NCBI GenBank assembly: GCA_013388755.1
Contig: JACAEQ010000067.1
Span: forward strand, 1 to 47,784
Direction of reading: 5' to 3'
Origin: Chloroflexota bacterium
GTDB taxonomy: Bacteria > Chloroflexota > Chloroflexia > Chloroflexales > Roseiflexaceae
DNA length: 47,784 nucleotides
In this document: one piece after another, positions 7,112 through 16,016 of the stretch
Numbering within the stretch: position 1 is the stretch's first letter
Layout: each line of letters starts with the position of its first letter
Made by a program: the position numbers and the translations under genes
Notes under the pieces: model-generated
The model's input: the letters and a program-made list of their open reading frames with translations, nothing else
Databases searched by the model: none
Told to the model about the DNA's origin: nothing

Positions 7112-9655
7112 ATGATCGAACTTGGTGATCTTCTTGCGGCCGGTGGGCGGCTGGTGGCGCCGGCTGCAGCACGCAGCTTTGGTGATTTTTCGTACGACTC
7201 ACGGCTGACGAAGCCTGGCGACCTGTTTCTCGCATTGCGCACGGCGCGTGGTGACGGCCATGCCTATATCACCGATGCGCTTGCCGCCGGCGCGGCAGGG
7301 GTGGTGTGCGTCGAGACGCCGCCCGATCTGCCGGGCGCGACCGTGATCGCCGCCGACGACCCGGCACTCCTGGCGGCGCGCTGGGCCGCGACGCGTCTGC
7401 AGCGTGTCGCGCCGCATGTCGTGGCGGTTACCGGCAGTGTCGGCAAAACATCGGTGACGCGCGCGATCGCAGCCGTTCTCGCGGGCCTGGGGCCTACCTT
7501 CCGCAGCCGGCGCAGTTTCAACTCGTTCCTCGGATTACCGGTTGCGCTCGCCCGCCTGCACGACCAGCATCGCTTTGCCGTGCTGGAGTTTGGCACTGAG
7601 CAGCCGGGAGAAATTGACCGGCTGGCGACACTGTTCCCGCCACATACGGCCGTGGTGACGTCTGCCGGCGCGATGCGCCTGTCTACCTTTGGCTCCACGA
7701 CCTGCCTGGCGCGTGAGTTTGGTGCGCTGGTTGCGCGTCTTCCGGTTGGTGGCTACGCAGTGCTCAATGGCGATGACCCTCACGTGGCCGCGCTGCGGGG
7801 GTTGAGGCCCGTACAGAGCCTCACATTCGGCGTTGGCGAAAGGTGCGATCTGCGCGCCGAAGCATGGCACTACCGCCTGGATGCCACGGAGATACGCTTG
7901 AGCTATCGCGGCCAGCGTGTAGATATATTCGTCCCTCTGCTGGGCGAACTGGCGATCGGTGCAGCACTGGCTGCGGCAGGTGTAGCGCTGGCGTGTGGTA
8001 TGAACCTGGCGGAAGCCGCGGCGCGACTGGCATTGCTCGAGCCGCCGGCTGGCCGTATGCGACCACACCCGGCGCGGGGTGGGGCAATTGTGATCGATGA
8101 TAGCATCGGCGCCGAGCCGCCTGCAATGCTCGCAGCGCTCCGGACCCTGGCAGCCCTGCCAGCACGTCGGCGTATTGCTGTCCTCGGTGATCTGCCCGCC
8201 TCAAGTCTCGATGCCGGCGATGGTAACGATGCGCACGTACTTGCAGGCACGCTTGCGGCGCGCGTGGCCGATTATCTGATCTGGAGCGGCGATGGCGGCG
8301 CACATGCTGTTCGTGTCGCACGGCGGATGCGTCCCGATGTACCGGTCCACGTGGTTCACACAATCACAGCGGCGTTGGAGGCGTTGCCACCCGATCTTGG
8401 CGAAGGCGACCTGGTGCTGGTGTGCGGCGGCCCGGCAGCGCGGCTTGAGCGCCTGGTGGCAGCACTGCTTGCACCTCCGGTTGACGCAGCCACGGCGCTG
8501 GTCCGCCAGGATCGAGGGTGGCGCGCGGTGCGCGTTGCCGATCCCGGCCGGCCGACGTGGGCGCGAATTGACCTCGATGCCATTAGCGGCAATGTGCGCG
8601 CTCTACGTGCGCTGGCAGGTGTACCGCTGATGGCGGTGCTCAAAGCCGATGCGTATGGCCACGGCGCAGTGCGCTCGGCGCGCGCAGCGCTGACCGGCGG
8701 CGCTACTGCGCTGGCGGTCGCCACGCTTGGTGAAGCGCGCATCTTGCGAGAAGCGGGCATCGGCGCGCCATTACTGGTGCTGGGCTATACGCCGCCGTGG
8801 CAGGTGCGCGAAGCCGCCCGGCTTGGTGTCATGCTGACGATCTGTGAACACGATGCCGTGCGCGCCTGTATGGTCGTCGCCGAAACCGGCCTCCCGGTGA
8901 CGGTGCATGTTGAGGTTGATACCGGCATGGCACGCACTGGTGTATCCGTTGATAACCTGGGGCCTCTGTTGCGATGGCTGGCAGGTCTCCCGGGGGTGCG
9001 GGTAGAAGGATTGTATACGCATTTTGCTGCTGCCGACGCCGCGGATCCGGCAAACGCAGAAGCGCAGTTGCGCCGTTTCCAGCACGTGCTCACCGCACTC
9101 ACGTCTGCCGGGCTGCGTCCTCCACTGGTGCATGCCGCCAATAGCGCTGCGTTGTTGCGGTTTCCTGGAGCGCGCTTCGACATGGTGCGACCGGGCATCG
9201 CATGCTTTGGCCTGGCCCCATCGTCGTGCGTCACGCTTCCACCGGCGCTGAGACCGGCGCTTTCGTTCCATACCGAAGTGGCGCAGGTGCGTGAACTCCC
9301 ACAGGGCAGGCCAGTATCGTATGGTGGCGCATTTGTTACCGCCCGCCACTCACGCATCGCCACGATACCGGTCGGGTATGCTGATGGGTTACGGCGCGCG
9401 CCACCATGGCGCGAGGTACTGGTGCGTGGCCGGCGCGCGCCAATTGTCGGGCGGATCTGTATGGATTATGCCATGGTTGATGTGACCGATGTTCCCGGCG
9501 TGAAGCGCGGTGACCCGGTGACGTTGATCGGTGCCCAGTGCGACGACCGTATCACTGCTGACGAAGTTGCCAGCTGGTTAGGGACGATCAACTACGAGGT
9601 GGTGGCCACCATTCTGCCGCGTGTGCCGCGTGAAGTGGGGGAGGATCTGATCTGA
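7112..9655 (+). CDS. MurF-like ligase / alanine racemase fusion
   Basis: An 847-residue two-domain protein. Residues 1 to about 455 are a Mur ligase: ATP loop GSVGKT (108-113), GTEQPGEIDRL region (161-171) and IDDSIGAEPPAM (328-339). Residues about 480-847 are a complete alanine racemase: PLP lysine Lys511 in VLKADAYGHG, catalytic Tyr737 in VSYGG, IPVGYADG and GRICMDYAMVDV. The predicted role is making D-Ala and ligating D-Ala-D-Ala to the muropeptide in the cytoplasm. The ligase half departs from typical MurF at two conserved places, SYNANP read as SIGAEP and EMGMNHPGEI read as EFGTEQPGEI, so its ligase activity or substrate may differ. The start at 7112 matches the usual MurF beginning MIEL; the frame also opens at 7016. 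MurF-Alr fusions are known in Bacteroidetes. Confidence 0.87.
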   Translation: MIELGDLLAAGGRLVAPAAARSFGDFSYDSRLTKPGDLFLALRTARGDGHAYITDALAAGAAGVVCVETPPDLPGATVIAADDPALLAARWAATRLQRVAPHVVAVTGSVGKTSVTRAIAAVLAGLGPTFRSRRSFNSFLGLPVALARLHDQHRFAVLEFGTEQPGEIDRLATLFPPHTAVVTSAGAMRLSTFGSTTCLAREFGALVARLPVGGYAVLNGDDPHVAALRGLRPVQSLTFGVGERCDLRAEAWHYRLDATEIRLSYRGQRVDIFVPLLGELAIGAALAAAGVALACGMNLAEAAARLALLEPPAGRMRPHPARGGAIVIDDSIGAEPPAMLAALRTLAALPARRRIAVLGDLPASSLDAGDGNDAHVLAGTLAARVADYLIWSGDGGAHAVRVARRMRPDVPVHVVHTITAALEALPPDLGEGDLVLVCGGPAARLERLVAALLAPPVDAATALVRQDRGWRAVRVADPGRPTWARIDLDAISGNVRALRALAGVPLMAVLKADAYGHGAVRSARAALTGGATALAVATLGEARILREAGIGAPLLVLGYTPPWQVREAARLGVMLTICEHDAVRACMVVAETGLPVTVHVEVDTGMARTGVSVDNLGPLLRWLAGLPGVRVEGLYTHFAAADAADPANAEAQLRRFQHVLTALTSAGLRPPLVHAANSAALLRFPGARFDMVRPGIACFGLAPSSCVTLPPALRPALSFHTEVAQVRELPQGRPVSYGGAFVTARHSRIATIPVGYADGLRRAPPWREVLVRGRRAPIVGRICMDYAMVDVTDVPGVKRGDPVTLIGAQCDDRITADEVASWLGTINYEVVATILPRVPREVGEDLI

Positions 9656-9754
9656 TCCAGCCAGGCGTTCCAGCACCCTCAGGGCAGAAACGTCAACGAC
9701 ACAACCGACGCCTCGACGGTGCTGCCGCCTCGCGCGCGGTTAGCGCACCGCGTG

Positions 9755-10468
9755 TTACACGACGCCAAGGTACGCTTCTCGCACCATCGTATTCGTGCGC
9801 AGCGCCGGTGCCGAGTCCGCCAGGACGATCTGCCCGGTCTGCAGCACATAGCCGCGGTGTGCGATCGCCAGCGCCATCAGCGCATTCTGCTCCACCAGCA
9901 GAATGGTCGTCCCCTGAGCGTTAATATCGCTGATAATACTGAAGATCTGCTCAACGAGCACCGGGGCCAGCCCCATCGAGGGCTCATCGAGTAGCAGCAC
10001 TTTCGGGCGCCCCATCAGCGCGCGCCCGATCGCCAGCATCTGTTGTTCGCCGCCGGAAAGCGTGCCGCCACGCTGGTTGACGCGCTCATACAGCCTGGGG
10101 AAGAGCTGGAACACGCGATCCATATCCCTGGCCATGGCGGCCTTGTCGGAACGGATGAACGCGCCAATCTCCAGATTTTCCCGCACCGTCAGGCGTGGAA
10201 AGATCCGGCGTCCTTCCGGCGATTGCAGAACGCCAAGCTCAACAATCTTATGCGGCGGCGTAGTGTCAATCCGCTGCCCGTTGAAGAGCACCTCGCCCTG
10301 ACGCGGTTTGAGCAGCCCGGAAATCGTGCGCAGCGTGGTGCTTTTGCCGGCGCCGTTCGAGCCGATCAGTGTGACTATCTCGCCCTGTTCGACGGCCAGC
10401 GAGATACCTTTCAGGGCATGGATGTTGCCATAGTAGGTATGGACGTTTTTAAGTTCGAGTAAAGGCAT
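9755..10468 (-). CDS. livF: branched-chain amino-acid ABC transporter ATPase LivF
   Basis: A 237-residue ABC ATPase. Walker A is GSNGAGKST (about 36-44), signature LSGGEQQ (about 138-144), Walker B VLLLDEPS (about 157-164), and LLVEQNA contains the switch region in the form typical of LivF. It is the last gene of the liv operon and follows livG after a 71-bp gap containing period-7 sequence. With LivG it energises uptake of branched-chain or related amino acids through LivHM. The gap 9656-9754 to the convergent MurF-Alr gene shows nothing I can name. Confidence 0.93.
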   Translation of the reverse strand: MPLLELKNVHTYYGNIHALKGISLAVEQGEIVTLIGSNGAGKSTTLRTISGLLKPRQGEVLFNGQRIDTTPPHKIVELGVLQSPEGRRIFPRLTVRENLEIGAFIRSDKAAMARDMDRVFQLFPRLYERVNQRGGTLSGGEQQMLAIGRALMGRPKVLLLDEPSMGLAPVLVEQIFSIISDINAQGTTILLVEQNALMALAIAHRGYVLQTGQIVLADSAPALRTNTMVREAYLGVV

Positions 10469-10487
10469 AAAGAACCTGAAACCGAGA

Positions 10488-10554
10488 ACGATTAAGGGTC
10501 AGGGGCGCCTGCTCACCTTCAACGTGCAACGTGCAACTTTCACCCTTCAACCTG
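10488..10554. repeat. period-7 array between livG and livF
   Basis: From 10520 the plus strand reads CAACGTG, CAACGTG, CAACTTT, CACCCTT, CAACCTG in consecutive 7-base steps. ATTAAGGGTCAGGGG lies just before it. The array overlaps the 3' end of livG, whose last codons and stop (10540-10542) fall inside it. Confidence 0.7.
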
Positions 10555-11334
10555 CTCCCCGCCGTGGGCGGCCGCACCTTTGCCGAGGTAGGCCTCAATC
10601 ACGCGCGGGTTCGCCCGTATCTCATCGGGCAGCCCTTCGGCGATCTTCGTGCCATAGTCAAGAACCGTAATACGCTCCGATATCGTCATCACCACGCGCA
10701 TATCGTGCTCGATCAGCACCACGGTCAGGCCAAGATCGTCACGAAGCCTGCTGATCAGCCTGGTCGCTTCTGCAGTCTCTTGCGGGTTCATACCTGCCGT
10801 GGGTTCATCCAGCAGAATGAGCCGGGGCGATGTCGCCAGCGCGCGTGCGATCTCGAGCCGGCGCTGATCGCCGTATGGCAGGTTGCGCGCCAGCTGGCTG
10901 CGTTTATCGTCAAGATGGACGAAAGTCAGCAATTCGCGCGCCCGGTCGCGCGCGGCGCGTTCTTCGGCACGCACTACCGGCGTGTTGAAAATCGTCGGCC
11001 AGAGACTCGCGCGTAGCCGTGCATGCATGCCGACCAGCACATTCTCCAGCACGGTCATGGTACCGAACAGGCGGATGTTCTGGAAGGTGCGACAGATACC
11101 GAGCGTGGTGATCTGATCCGGCCGCAGACCGGCGATTTCCTTCCCATCGAAGGTAATCGTACCTTTCGTGGGTTTGTAGATCCCGGTCAGCACATTGAAA
11201 AACGTCGTCTTGCCGGCGCCGTTCGGGCCGATAACGCTGACAATGCTCCCTGCGTCGATCGTCAACGAGACATCATTCACCGCCGTGAGGCCGCCGAATT
11301 GCTTGGTGATATGGTGTGCGTGCAGCAACGTCAC
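10540..11334 (-). CDS. livG: branched-chain amino-acid ABC transporter ATPase LivG
   Basis: A 264-residue ABC ATPase. Walker A is GPNGAGKTT, the family-specific signature is LPYGDQRRLEIARAL, Walker B is LILLDEPTAGMNP and the switch His is in VLIEHDM. I start it at GTG 11334, with AAGGGG about eight bases upstream and the livM stop 11 bases away; a TTG at 11349 is the in-frame alternative. The last residues (EQVEG) and the stop codon come from a period-7 repeat array, so the C-terminal tail is likely variable between strains. Confidence 0.92.
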   Translation of the reverse strand: MTLLHAHHITKQFGGLTAVNDVSLTIDAGSIVSVIGPNGAGKTTFFNVLTGIYKPTKGTITFDGKEIAGLRPDQITTLGICRTFQNIRLFGTMTVLENVLVGMHARLRASLWPTIFNTPVVRAEERAARDRARELLTFVHLDDKRSQLARNLPYGDQRRLEIARALATSPRLILLDEPTAGMNPQETAEATRLISRLRDDLGLTVVLIEHDMRVVMTISERITVLDYGTKIAEGLPDEIRANPRVIEAYLGKGAAAHGGEQVEG

Positions 11335-11345
11335 AGGTCGCCCCT

Positions 11346-12713
11346 TCAACTTCCAGGTTCGGGCTTCGCTTCTGCCGCCGGCGCCGGCTGTTCCTGCTCG
11401 GCGGCGGGTGCCGGCAGGTCATCCTGATGCAATTCCTGGCGGCGACGATCCTCCGGCAGCAGACCTTCCGGCCGGAAGATCATCATAATCACGAGGAGCA
11501 GCCCGAAGAGCAGGCGCTGATACTGTGCCGGATCGAACCACGACGGGATGGGAACGCCACGTCGTTGCAGGATGGAAAGTTCGCTCGCGATACGCGGCAG
11601 CAGTTGCAGATCGAGCAGGGTCACGATCACCGCGCCGAGCATCGTGCCGGGAATGCTCCCCATGCCGCCGAGAATGACCATTGACAGAATCCCGATCGAT
11701 CGCAGCAGATCGAACGTTGGCGGATTGATAAACGTTTGCAGCGCGCTGAAGATCACCCCCATCGTGCCGGCAAACGACGCGCCGACGGCAAACGCCAGCA
11801 ACTTCATCCGCACCAGTGGAACACCCATCGCAATTGCGGCGGTCTCATCCTCGCGGATAGCCGTCCACGCGCGACCGATGCGGGAATTGTTCAGGCGATA
11901 GACCACCAGAACCGTTAGCGCCAGGATCAGCAGGACCAGGAAATAGAAATAGAGCTGGTATTCCTGGATCACGGAGATATTCAGCCCGAGCGCCTTGAAG
12001 AGCGGCTCAACAAACAGTGGCGGGCGGCCAACATCTTTGATCCCCTGCGCGCCATTCGTGATATTGACTGGCCGGTCGAGGTTCGTCGCCAGCACGCGGA
12101 TCACCTCGCCCAGACCGAGGGTCACGATCGCCAGGTAGTCGCCGCGCAGTCGCAACACCGGCAGGCCGAGGAGCACGCCGAACAATGCGCCAACTGCCAG
12201 ACCAATGGCCAGGAAGAGCCAGAACCACGATCCGTTCAGCGGCACCATTCCCGGCACGATATTCGAAATCTGTGGCGTACTGAAGATCCCCCACAGGTAC
12301 GCGCCAACAGCAAAGAACGCAACATACCCCAGGTCGAGCAGGCCGGCGAACCCGACAACGACATTCAGCCCGAGCGCCAGTGACGCAAACATGCCCGCTT
12401 TGGTGACAACGTCGATATAGAACGGATTGAGCACGCCAAAGACCGGCATGATGACGCCCAGCAGGATCGTGCCAAGCGTGAGTTTGAATGCCAGCATGGT
12501 TGGCGCGCGATAGATAACGAACATCAGCAACAGGAACAGCACAACGACCATATCGGTGCCGAGGCCGGTCGTCGGGTTGAGGAGGAGCAGCGCCGACACA
12601 ATGGTGGCATATGCCAGGGTCAGCACATACGGCGCAGGACCGCGCCCCGCCGTTGCGCGAAGTTGCGCCCAGAGCGACGTGAACTGGCCGGCCTGCCGAT
12701 TATCTGCCGTCAT
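11346..12713 (-). CDS. livM: branched-chain amino-acid ABC transporter permease LivM
   Basis: A 455-residue inner-membrane permease. It has about ten hydrophobic segments and LivM hallmarks such as FAGLLDLGYVAFFAVGAYL and RGDYLAIVTLGLGEVIRVL. It starts three bases after the livH stop codon, with AGAAGGTG inside the end of livH, so translation is probably coupled. Compared with the usual size it has an extra hydrophilic tail of about 40 residues rich in Glu, Pro, Ala and Gln after the final membrane segment (from about 416). The tail is low in complexity and probably cytoplasmic. Confidence 0.92.
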   Translation of the reverse strand: MTADNRQAGQFTSLWAQLRATAGRGPAPYVLTLAYATIVSALLLLNPTTGLGTDMVVVLFLLLMFVIYRAPTMLAFKLTLGTILLGVIMPVFGVLNPFYIDVVTKAGMFASLALGLNVVVGFAGLLDLGYVAFFAVGAYLWGIFSTPQISNIVPGMVPLNGSWFWLFLAIGLAVGALFGVLLGLPVLRLRGDYLAIVTLGLGEVIRVLATNLDRPVNITNGAQGIKDVGRPPLFVEPLFKALGLNISVIQEYQLYFYFLVLLILALTVLVVYRLNNSRIGRAWTAIREDETAAIAMGVPLVRMKLLAFAVGASFAGTMGVIFSALQTFINPPTFDLLRSIGILSMVILGGMGSIPGTMLGAVIVTLLDLQLLPRIASELSILQRRGVPIPSWFDPAQYQRLLFGLLLVIMMIFRPEGLLPEDRRRQELHQDDLPAPAAEQEQPAPAAEAKPEPGS

Positions 12714-12716
12714 AGA

Positions 12717-13898
12717 TTACACCTTCTGTGTCACCACTTCGCCCAGCAGACCAGAAGGACGGAAGATCAGGATCAAGATCAGGATGCTGAACGCAACAAT
12801 ATCGGCATAGCTTGGGCCCGAGAACTGCCCGCGTGTGAACAGCGACAGGTATGAGGCGACGAATGCCTCAAGAAAGCCAAGCACGATTCCGCCGACCATG
12901 GCGCCGGTGATATTGCCGATACCGCCGAGCACTGCCGCAGTGAACGCTTTGAGGCCAGGCAAGAAACCGATATAGGGATTGACCGTGCCGACGCGCATGC
13001 CGAAGAGGACGCCGGCTGCGCCACCCAGCGCGCCGCCGATCAAGAAGGTAATGGCGATCACCCGGTCGACGTCAATGCCCATCAGGCTGGCCGTTGGTCG
13101 ATCCTGCGCCACGGCGCGGATCGCCGTACCAAGTTTTGTAATATTGACCAGGTAATTCAACCCGGTCACCATCATGATCGCGACAATGATAAAAATCAGC
13201 GAACGGCTATCAATACTGATCGGGATGGTTCGGTCCGCCGCGATCTGCATCTGCCCCAGCACAATCGGCGCGCCGAGGTCGGGGGTCTTGAAGCTGGCAT
13301 TGAACCCCAGGCCCGAGTTGACCGCGATCATGCGCATGACATCCTGCAATACCAGCGAGACGCCGATCGCCGAGATCAGCGGCACCAGGCGTGGCGCATT
13401 GCGCAACGGACGATAGGCAACCCGTTCAATCGACATGGCCAGCAGGCCGGAGACCGCCATACCAAGCAGGACGGCGGCGAGTACGAAGAGCACCGGTCCG
13501 AGACCATCGAGCATCCCGGAAGCAGCCAGCGCAGCACTGAAAAAGGCGCCGGCGAAGGCGCCGACCATGAAGATCTCGCCGTGGGCAAAATTGATGAACT
13601 CCAGGACACCATAGACCATGGTGTAGCCGAGCGCGATCGTGGCATACAGGAACCCGCGCACCAGGCCATCAACAATGACCTGCGGCAGAATCGAAATGGT
13701 GCCCTGGAGCAGATCGATATCGGTGCGCGTTCCACGCAGCGCAGCCGCCACCAGCACCACCAGCAAGCCGAGAATGGTCGCACTGCCGATAACGAACGCG
13801 AGCACCTGGAGCAGCGGGCCAAACACCTCGCTCATAAATGAGCGGAAGGAGCGCCGCGCGACCAGCGGCTCCGGACCTGTCGTTGCTTCAACTGCCAT
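12717..13898 (-). CDS. livH: branched-chain amino-acid ABC transporter permease LivH
   Basis: A 393-residue permease partnering LivM. The conserved core begins near residue 75 with VIVDGLVRGFLYATIALGYT and includes GVLEFINFAHGEIFMVGAF and AVAQDRPTASLMGID. About 75 residues precede the core and include an additional hydrophobic helix (about 27-53), so the protein is roughly 90 residues longer than typical LivH. AAAGGTGAG lies about nine bases before the ATG. A stable hairpin separates it from livK upstream. Confidence 0.92.
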   Translation of the reverse strand: MAVEATTGPEPLVARRSFRSFMSEVFGPLLQVLAFVIGSATILGLLVVLVAAALRGTRTDIDLLQGTISILPQVIVDGLVRGFLYATIALGYTMVYGVLEFINFAHGEIFMVGAFAGAFFSAALAASGMLDGLGPVLFVLAAVLLGMAVSGLLAMSIERVAYRPLRNAPRLVPLISAIGVSLVLQDVMRMIAVNSGLGFNASFKTPDLGAPIVLGQMQIAADRTIPISIDSRSLIFIIVAIMMVTGLNYLVNITKLGTAIRAVAQDRPTASLMGIDVDRVIAITFLIGGALGGAAGVLFGMRVGTVNPYIGFLPGLKAFTAAVLGGIGNITGAMVGGIVLGFLEAFVASYLSLFTRGQFSGPSYADIVAFSILILILIFRPSGLLGEVVTQKV

Positions 13899-13936
13899 GA
13901 GGTGGTTCTCACCTTTGCTGCTACATCGTGTGAAAG

Positions 13937-13976
13937 AGGGCTCATGGGTGGTGGCTGCCGCCTACCCGTGAGCCCT
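13937..13976 (-). terminator. livK-livH intercistronic hairpin (attenuator or processing site)
   Basis: AGGGCTCATGGGT (13937-13949) pairs with ACCCGTGAGCCCT (13964-13976) with one T-G wobble over 13 bp; the 14-base loop can pair further. There is no T-tract on the leftward strand. Such hairpins after the binding-protein gene often protect the 5' mRNA and lower expression of downstream permease genes. Confidence 0.6.
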
Positions 13977-14011
13977 CGCAGGGCGCGTATGCGCCACAAC
14001 CATCGATCCTC

Positions 14012-15283
14012 CTAGGGTGCCGGGATCTCGAGGCGCTTCACCACGCTATTCTTGTTCCAGACTTCCTCAGGATTGCCGGCCTCGCTGCTGACCTGCAACA
14101 CGAAGTAGGTACCATTTACCGGGTCACCCTTATCGTTGAAGTCGTAGGTACCGGTGATACCCTTGTACGGCTCCAGTGCCTTCATCGCCGCCAGCACCTG
14201 CTCGCGGGTCGGCTTACCATTGGCCGTTTTTGCAGCATTGGCAATCGCCTGGATGCAGATACCTGCCGCATCGAATGCCTGGGCCGAGAAGGGGGGCGCC
14301 GCCTCATTGTACTTTGCCTGGTAATCCTCGGCATACTTGGCCGCATCGGGGAACTGGCTGACCGGCGCGGCGACCGAGGTATAGTACATACCCTTCACCG
14401 CATCGCCCGCCACCTCCAGCATCACCGGCGAGTCCAGGCCGTCCGGTCCAAGGAATGCCGCCGTAATACCGCGGTCGCGCGCCTGCTTGAACAGCGGCGC
14501 CGCCTGGTCATAGATCCCGCCGAAATAGATCAGATCCGGGTTGGCGGCCTGGATCGGCGTCAGGATCGAGTCGAAGACCGACTTCTCCTCAGTACCCTCG
14601 AAGCCCAGCACCGTGATACCGTTCTTCTCGGCATTCTGGCGGAAGAACTCGGCTACGCCCTGGCCGTAGTCGGTCTTGTCGTGGATGATATAGACGCTCT
14701 TGATGCTCAGTTCGGTGCGGGCAAACTCTTCGCCGACCGCGCCCTGCACATCATCGCGACCGACGATCCGGAAGGCGTTGGGATAGCCGCTCTCAGTGAT
14801 CTTGGGGTTGGTGTTGGCCGGCGAGACCATCACCAGACTGGCCGACTGGTAGTCGGGCAGCGAGGCGAGCGCAACGCCGGAGTTCAGGTGCCCGACCAGA
14901 CACAGAATGTCATTGTCGGAGATGATATTCTTGGCGTTGGCCGACCCGACTTCCGGCTTGGCCTGATCGTCGAACGGCGCCAGTTCCAGCGTGAAGCCCA
15001 TATCGGTCAGGGTTTTGCCGAGTTGCGCCAGACCCAGGTCGGCGCCGTTGCGGATGCCGGTACCGAGCGCGGCCTGGCCGCCGGAGAGCGGGCTCTGGGT
15101 GGCGATCTTGATCGTACCGGTCATGCCGGCCGGTGCAGCCGGCGCGGTGGTTGGTTCGGCAGCCGGCGCGGTGGTGGGAGCCGCAGGCGCAGCCGTCGGC
15201 GCCGCGGCCGGTGCGCCGCCACAGGCCGCCAGCAGCGCGCCCAGGACGGCGAAGATGAGAAACGCACTGACACGTTTCATCAT
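14012..15283 (-). CDS. livK: branched-chain amino-acid ABC transporter substrate-binding lipoprotein
   Basis: A 423-residue Leu/Ile/Val-binding-family protein, type I periplasmic-binding fold. The signal peptide ends at the lipobox LLAAC (Cys21). An Ala/Pro/Thr linker (about 22-53) follows, and the binding domain begins at GTIKIATQSPLSGGQAALG. A hinge-type region near VYIIHDKTDYGQG and LSGVALASLPDYQ-like loops fit the family. TAAGGAG precedes the paired ATG codons at 15283/15280. It is the first gene of the liv operon, which fits its need for excess over the permease. Substrate could be another amino acid, amide or urea-like compound. Confidence 0.92.
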   Translation of the reverse strand: MMKRVSAFLIFAVLGALLAACGGAPAAAPTAAPAAPTTAPAAEPTTAPAAPAGMTGTIKIATQSPLSGGQAALGTGIRNGADLGLAQLGKTLTDMGFTLELAPFDDQAKPEVGSANAKNIISDNDILCLVGHLNSGVALASLPDYQSASLVMVSPANTNPKITESGYPNAFRIVGRDDVQGAVGEEFARTELSIKSVYIIHDKTDYGQGVAEFFRQNAEKNGITVLGFEGTEEKSVFDSILTPIQAANPDLIYFGGIYDQAAPLFKQARDRGITAAFLGPDGLDSPVMLEVAGDAVKGMYYTSVAAPVSQFPDAAKYAEDYQAKYNEAAPPFSAQAFDAAGICIQAIANAAKTANGKPTREQVLAAMKALEPYKGITGTYDFNDKGDPVNGTYFVLQVSSEAGNPEEVWNKNSVVKRLEIPAP

Positions 15284-15385
15284 GAGTGTACTCCTTACGA
15301 AGAGAATCTGTTCCGGTACACTGGTAACGGTATGCCTACTCAGCGGTGGCCAGCCGCATCAACCGCTCATCGCGGTCGGGCGCCT

Positions 15386-15403
15386 GTCAGGCACCGGCCT
15401 GAC
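15386..15403. other. small hairpin in the liv leader
   Basis: GTCAGGC and GCCTGAC form a perfect 7-bp stem around ACCG. It lies within the predicted long untranslated leader of livK. No known riboswitch was recognised in this region. Confidence 0.4.
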
Positions 15404-15682
15404 CCGAGTGCAGCTTGAAAGCCGTCTTACCTCCTTTTGCATCTGCCCAGTCATACAGCCTGCCGCACACTGCAACGGCGTTCCCGGCATGTGTTCTGCC
15501 TGGAACATACCACCTCACCGGAGAGGTTGTGCTGCGTTGCTGTAATGACTGTGAGGCGCCCGGCGCTCAATACGCGAAATACACGGTTTGCGACAGGCTA
15601 CGCGCCAGATATGCGACAACAACCAGGTGTCACTGTTGCCGGGCACAAAGGAAGCAATACCGAATTCTTCGGGATGTGCGCG

Positions 15683-15712
15683 AGTGTACCCTATATCGCA
15701 GCGATCTGTCAA
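15683..15712 (-). promoter_or_regulatory. candidate sigma70 promoter of the liv operon
   Basis: On the minus strand a perfect TTGACA (15707-15712) is followed after 18 bases by TACACT (15683-15688, four of six matches to TATAAT). Transcription would begin near 15676 and leave a leader of about 390 nt before livK. A nearer promoter cannot be excluded. Confidence 0.5.
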
Positions 15713-15731
15713 GTTTTGTTAATGGAGGAAG

Positions 15732-15890
15732 TGCCTATCCGAAGAACGGATGGTTTGGATGTCATTGCGCGCGAAGCGAAGCAATCTCTGTAGCAAACAC
15801 CGAGATTGCTTCAGCCCCGCGTCGCTCGCTGCAGGCGGTTGCTCGCGCTCCGCGTGCGGCAAGCAACACTGGTATGCGCCTGTCCGAGTG
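15732..15890. repeat. full but diverged copy of the TIR-bearing dispersed repeat (copy 3)
   Basis: Starts TGCCTATCCGAAGAACGGAT and contains GTCATTGCGCGCGAAGCGAAG and GAGATTGCTTCAGCC. It ends in the decayed terminus GCGCCTGTCCGAGTG, which is not complementary to the left end in the usual way. It lies upstream of both the liv operon and the DUF4352-like gene. Confidence 0.78.
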
Positions 15891-15901
15891 ATCGCGCAAC
15901 T

Positions 15902-15926
15902 CCTGGTATTATAGTGCACTACCAGG
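15902..15926. promoter_or_regulatory. inverted repeat overlapping a possible -10 box
   Basis: CCTGGTA (15902-15908) and TACCAGG (15920-15926) are perfect inverted arms around 11 bases. The spacer holds TATAGT (15910-15915), a plausible rightward -10 about 100 bp before the anchored protein gene. An operator is possible; no clear -35 is seen. Confidence 0.35.
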
Positions 15927-16016
15927 TATGGTTGTGGGCGAGCGGCGGCAGGATGGTGGCTGTCTCAAACCTCTTGCCCCTGGCCTGTGCTCCAGGCATA
16001 TAGCATATCAGGTATC

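Noticed and set aside
14681-15418. 245-codon plus-strand ORF opposite livK
   Set aside because: It is a shadow of livK; the latter has a full binding-protein domain, lipobox and ribosome-binding site.
15284-15680. Known riboswitch or T-box in the liv leader
   Set aside because: I could match only a short hairpin; no conserved riboswitch core was recognised.
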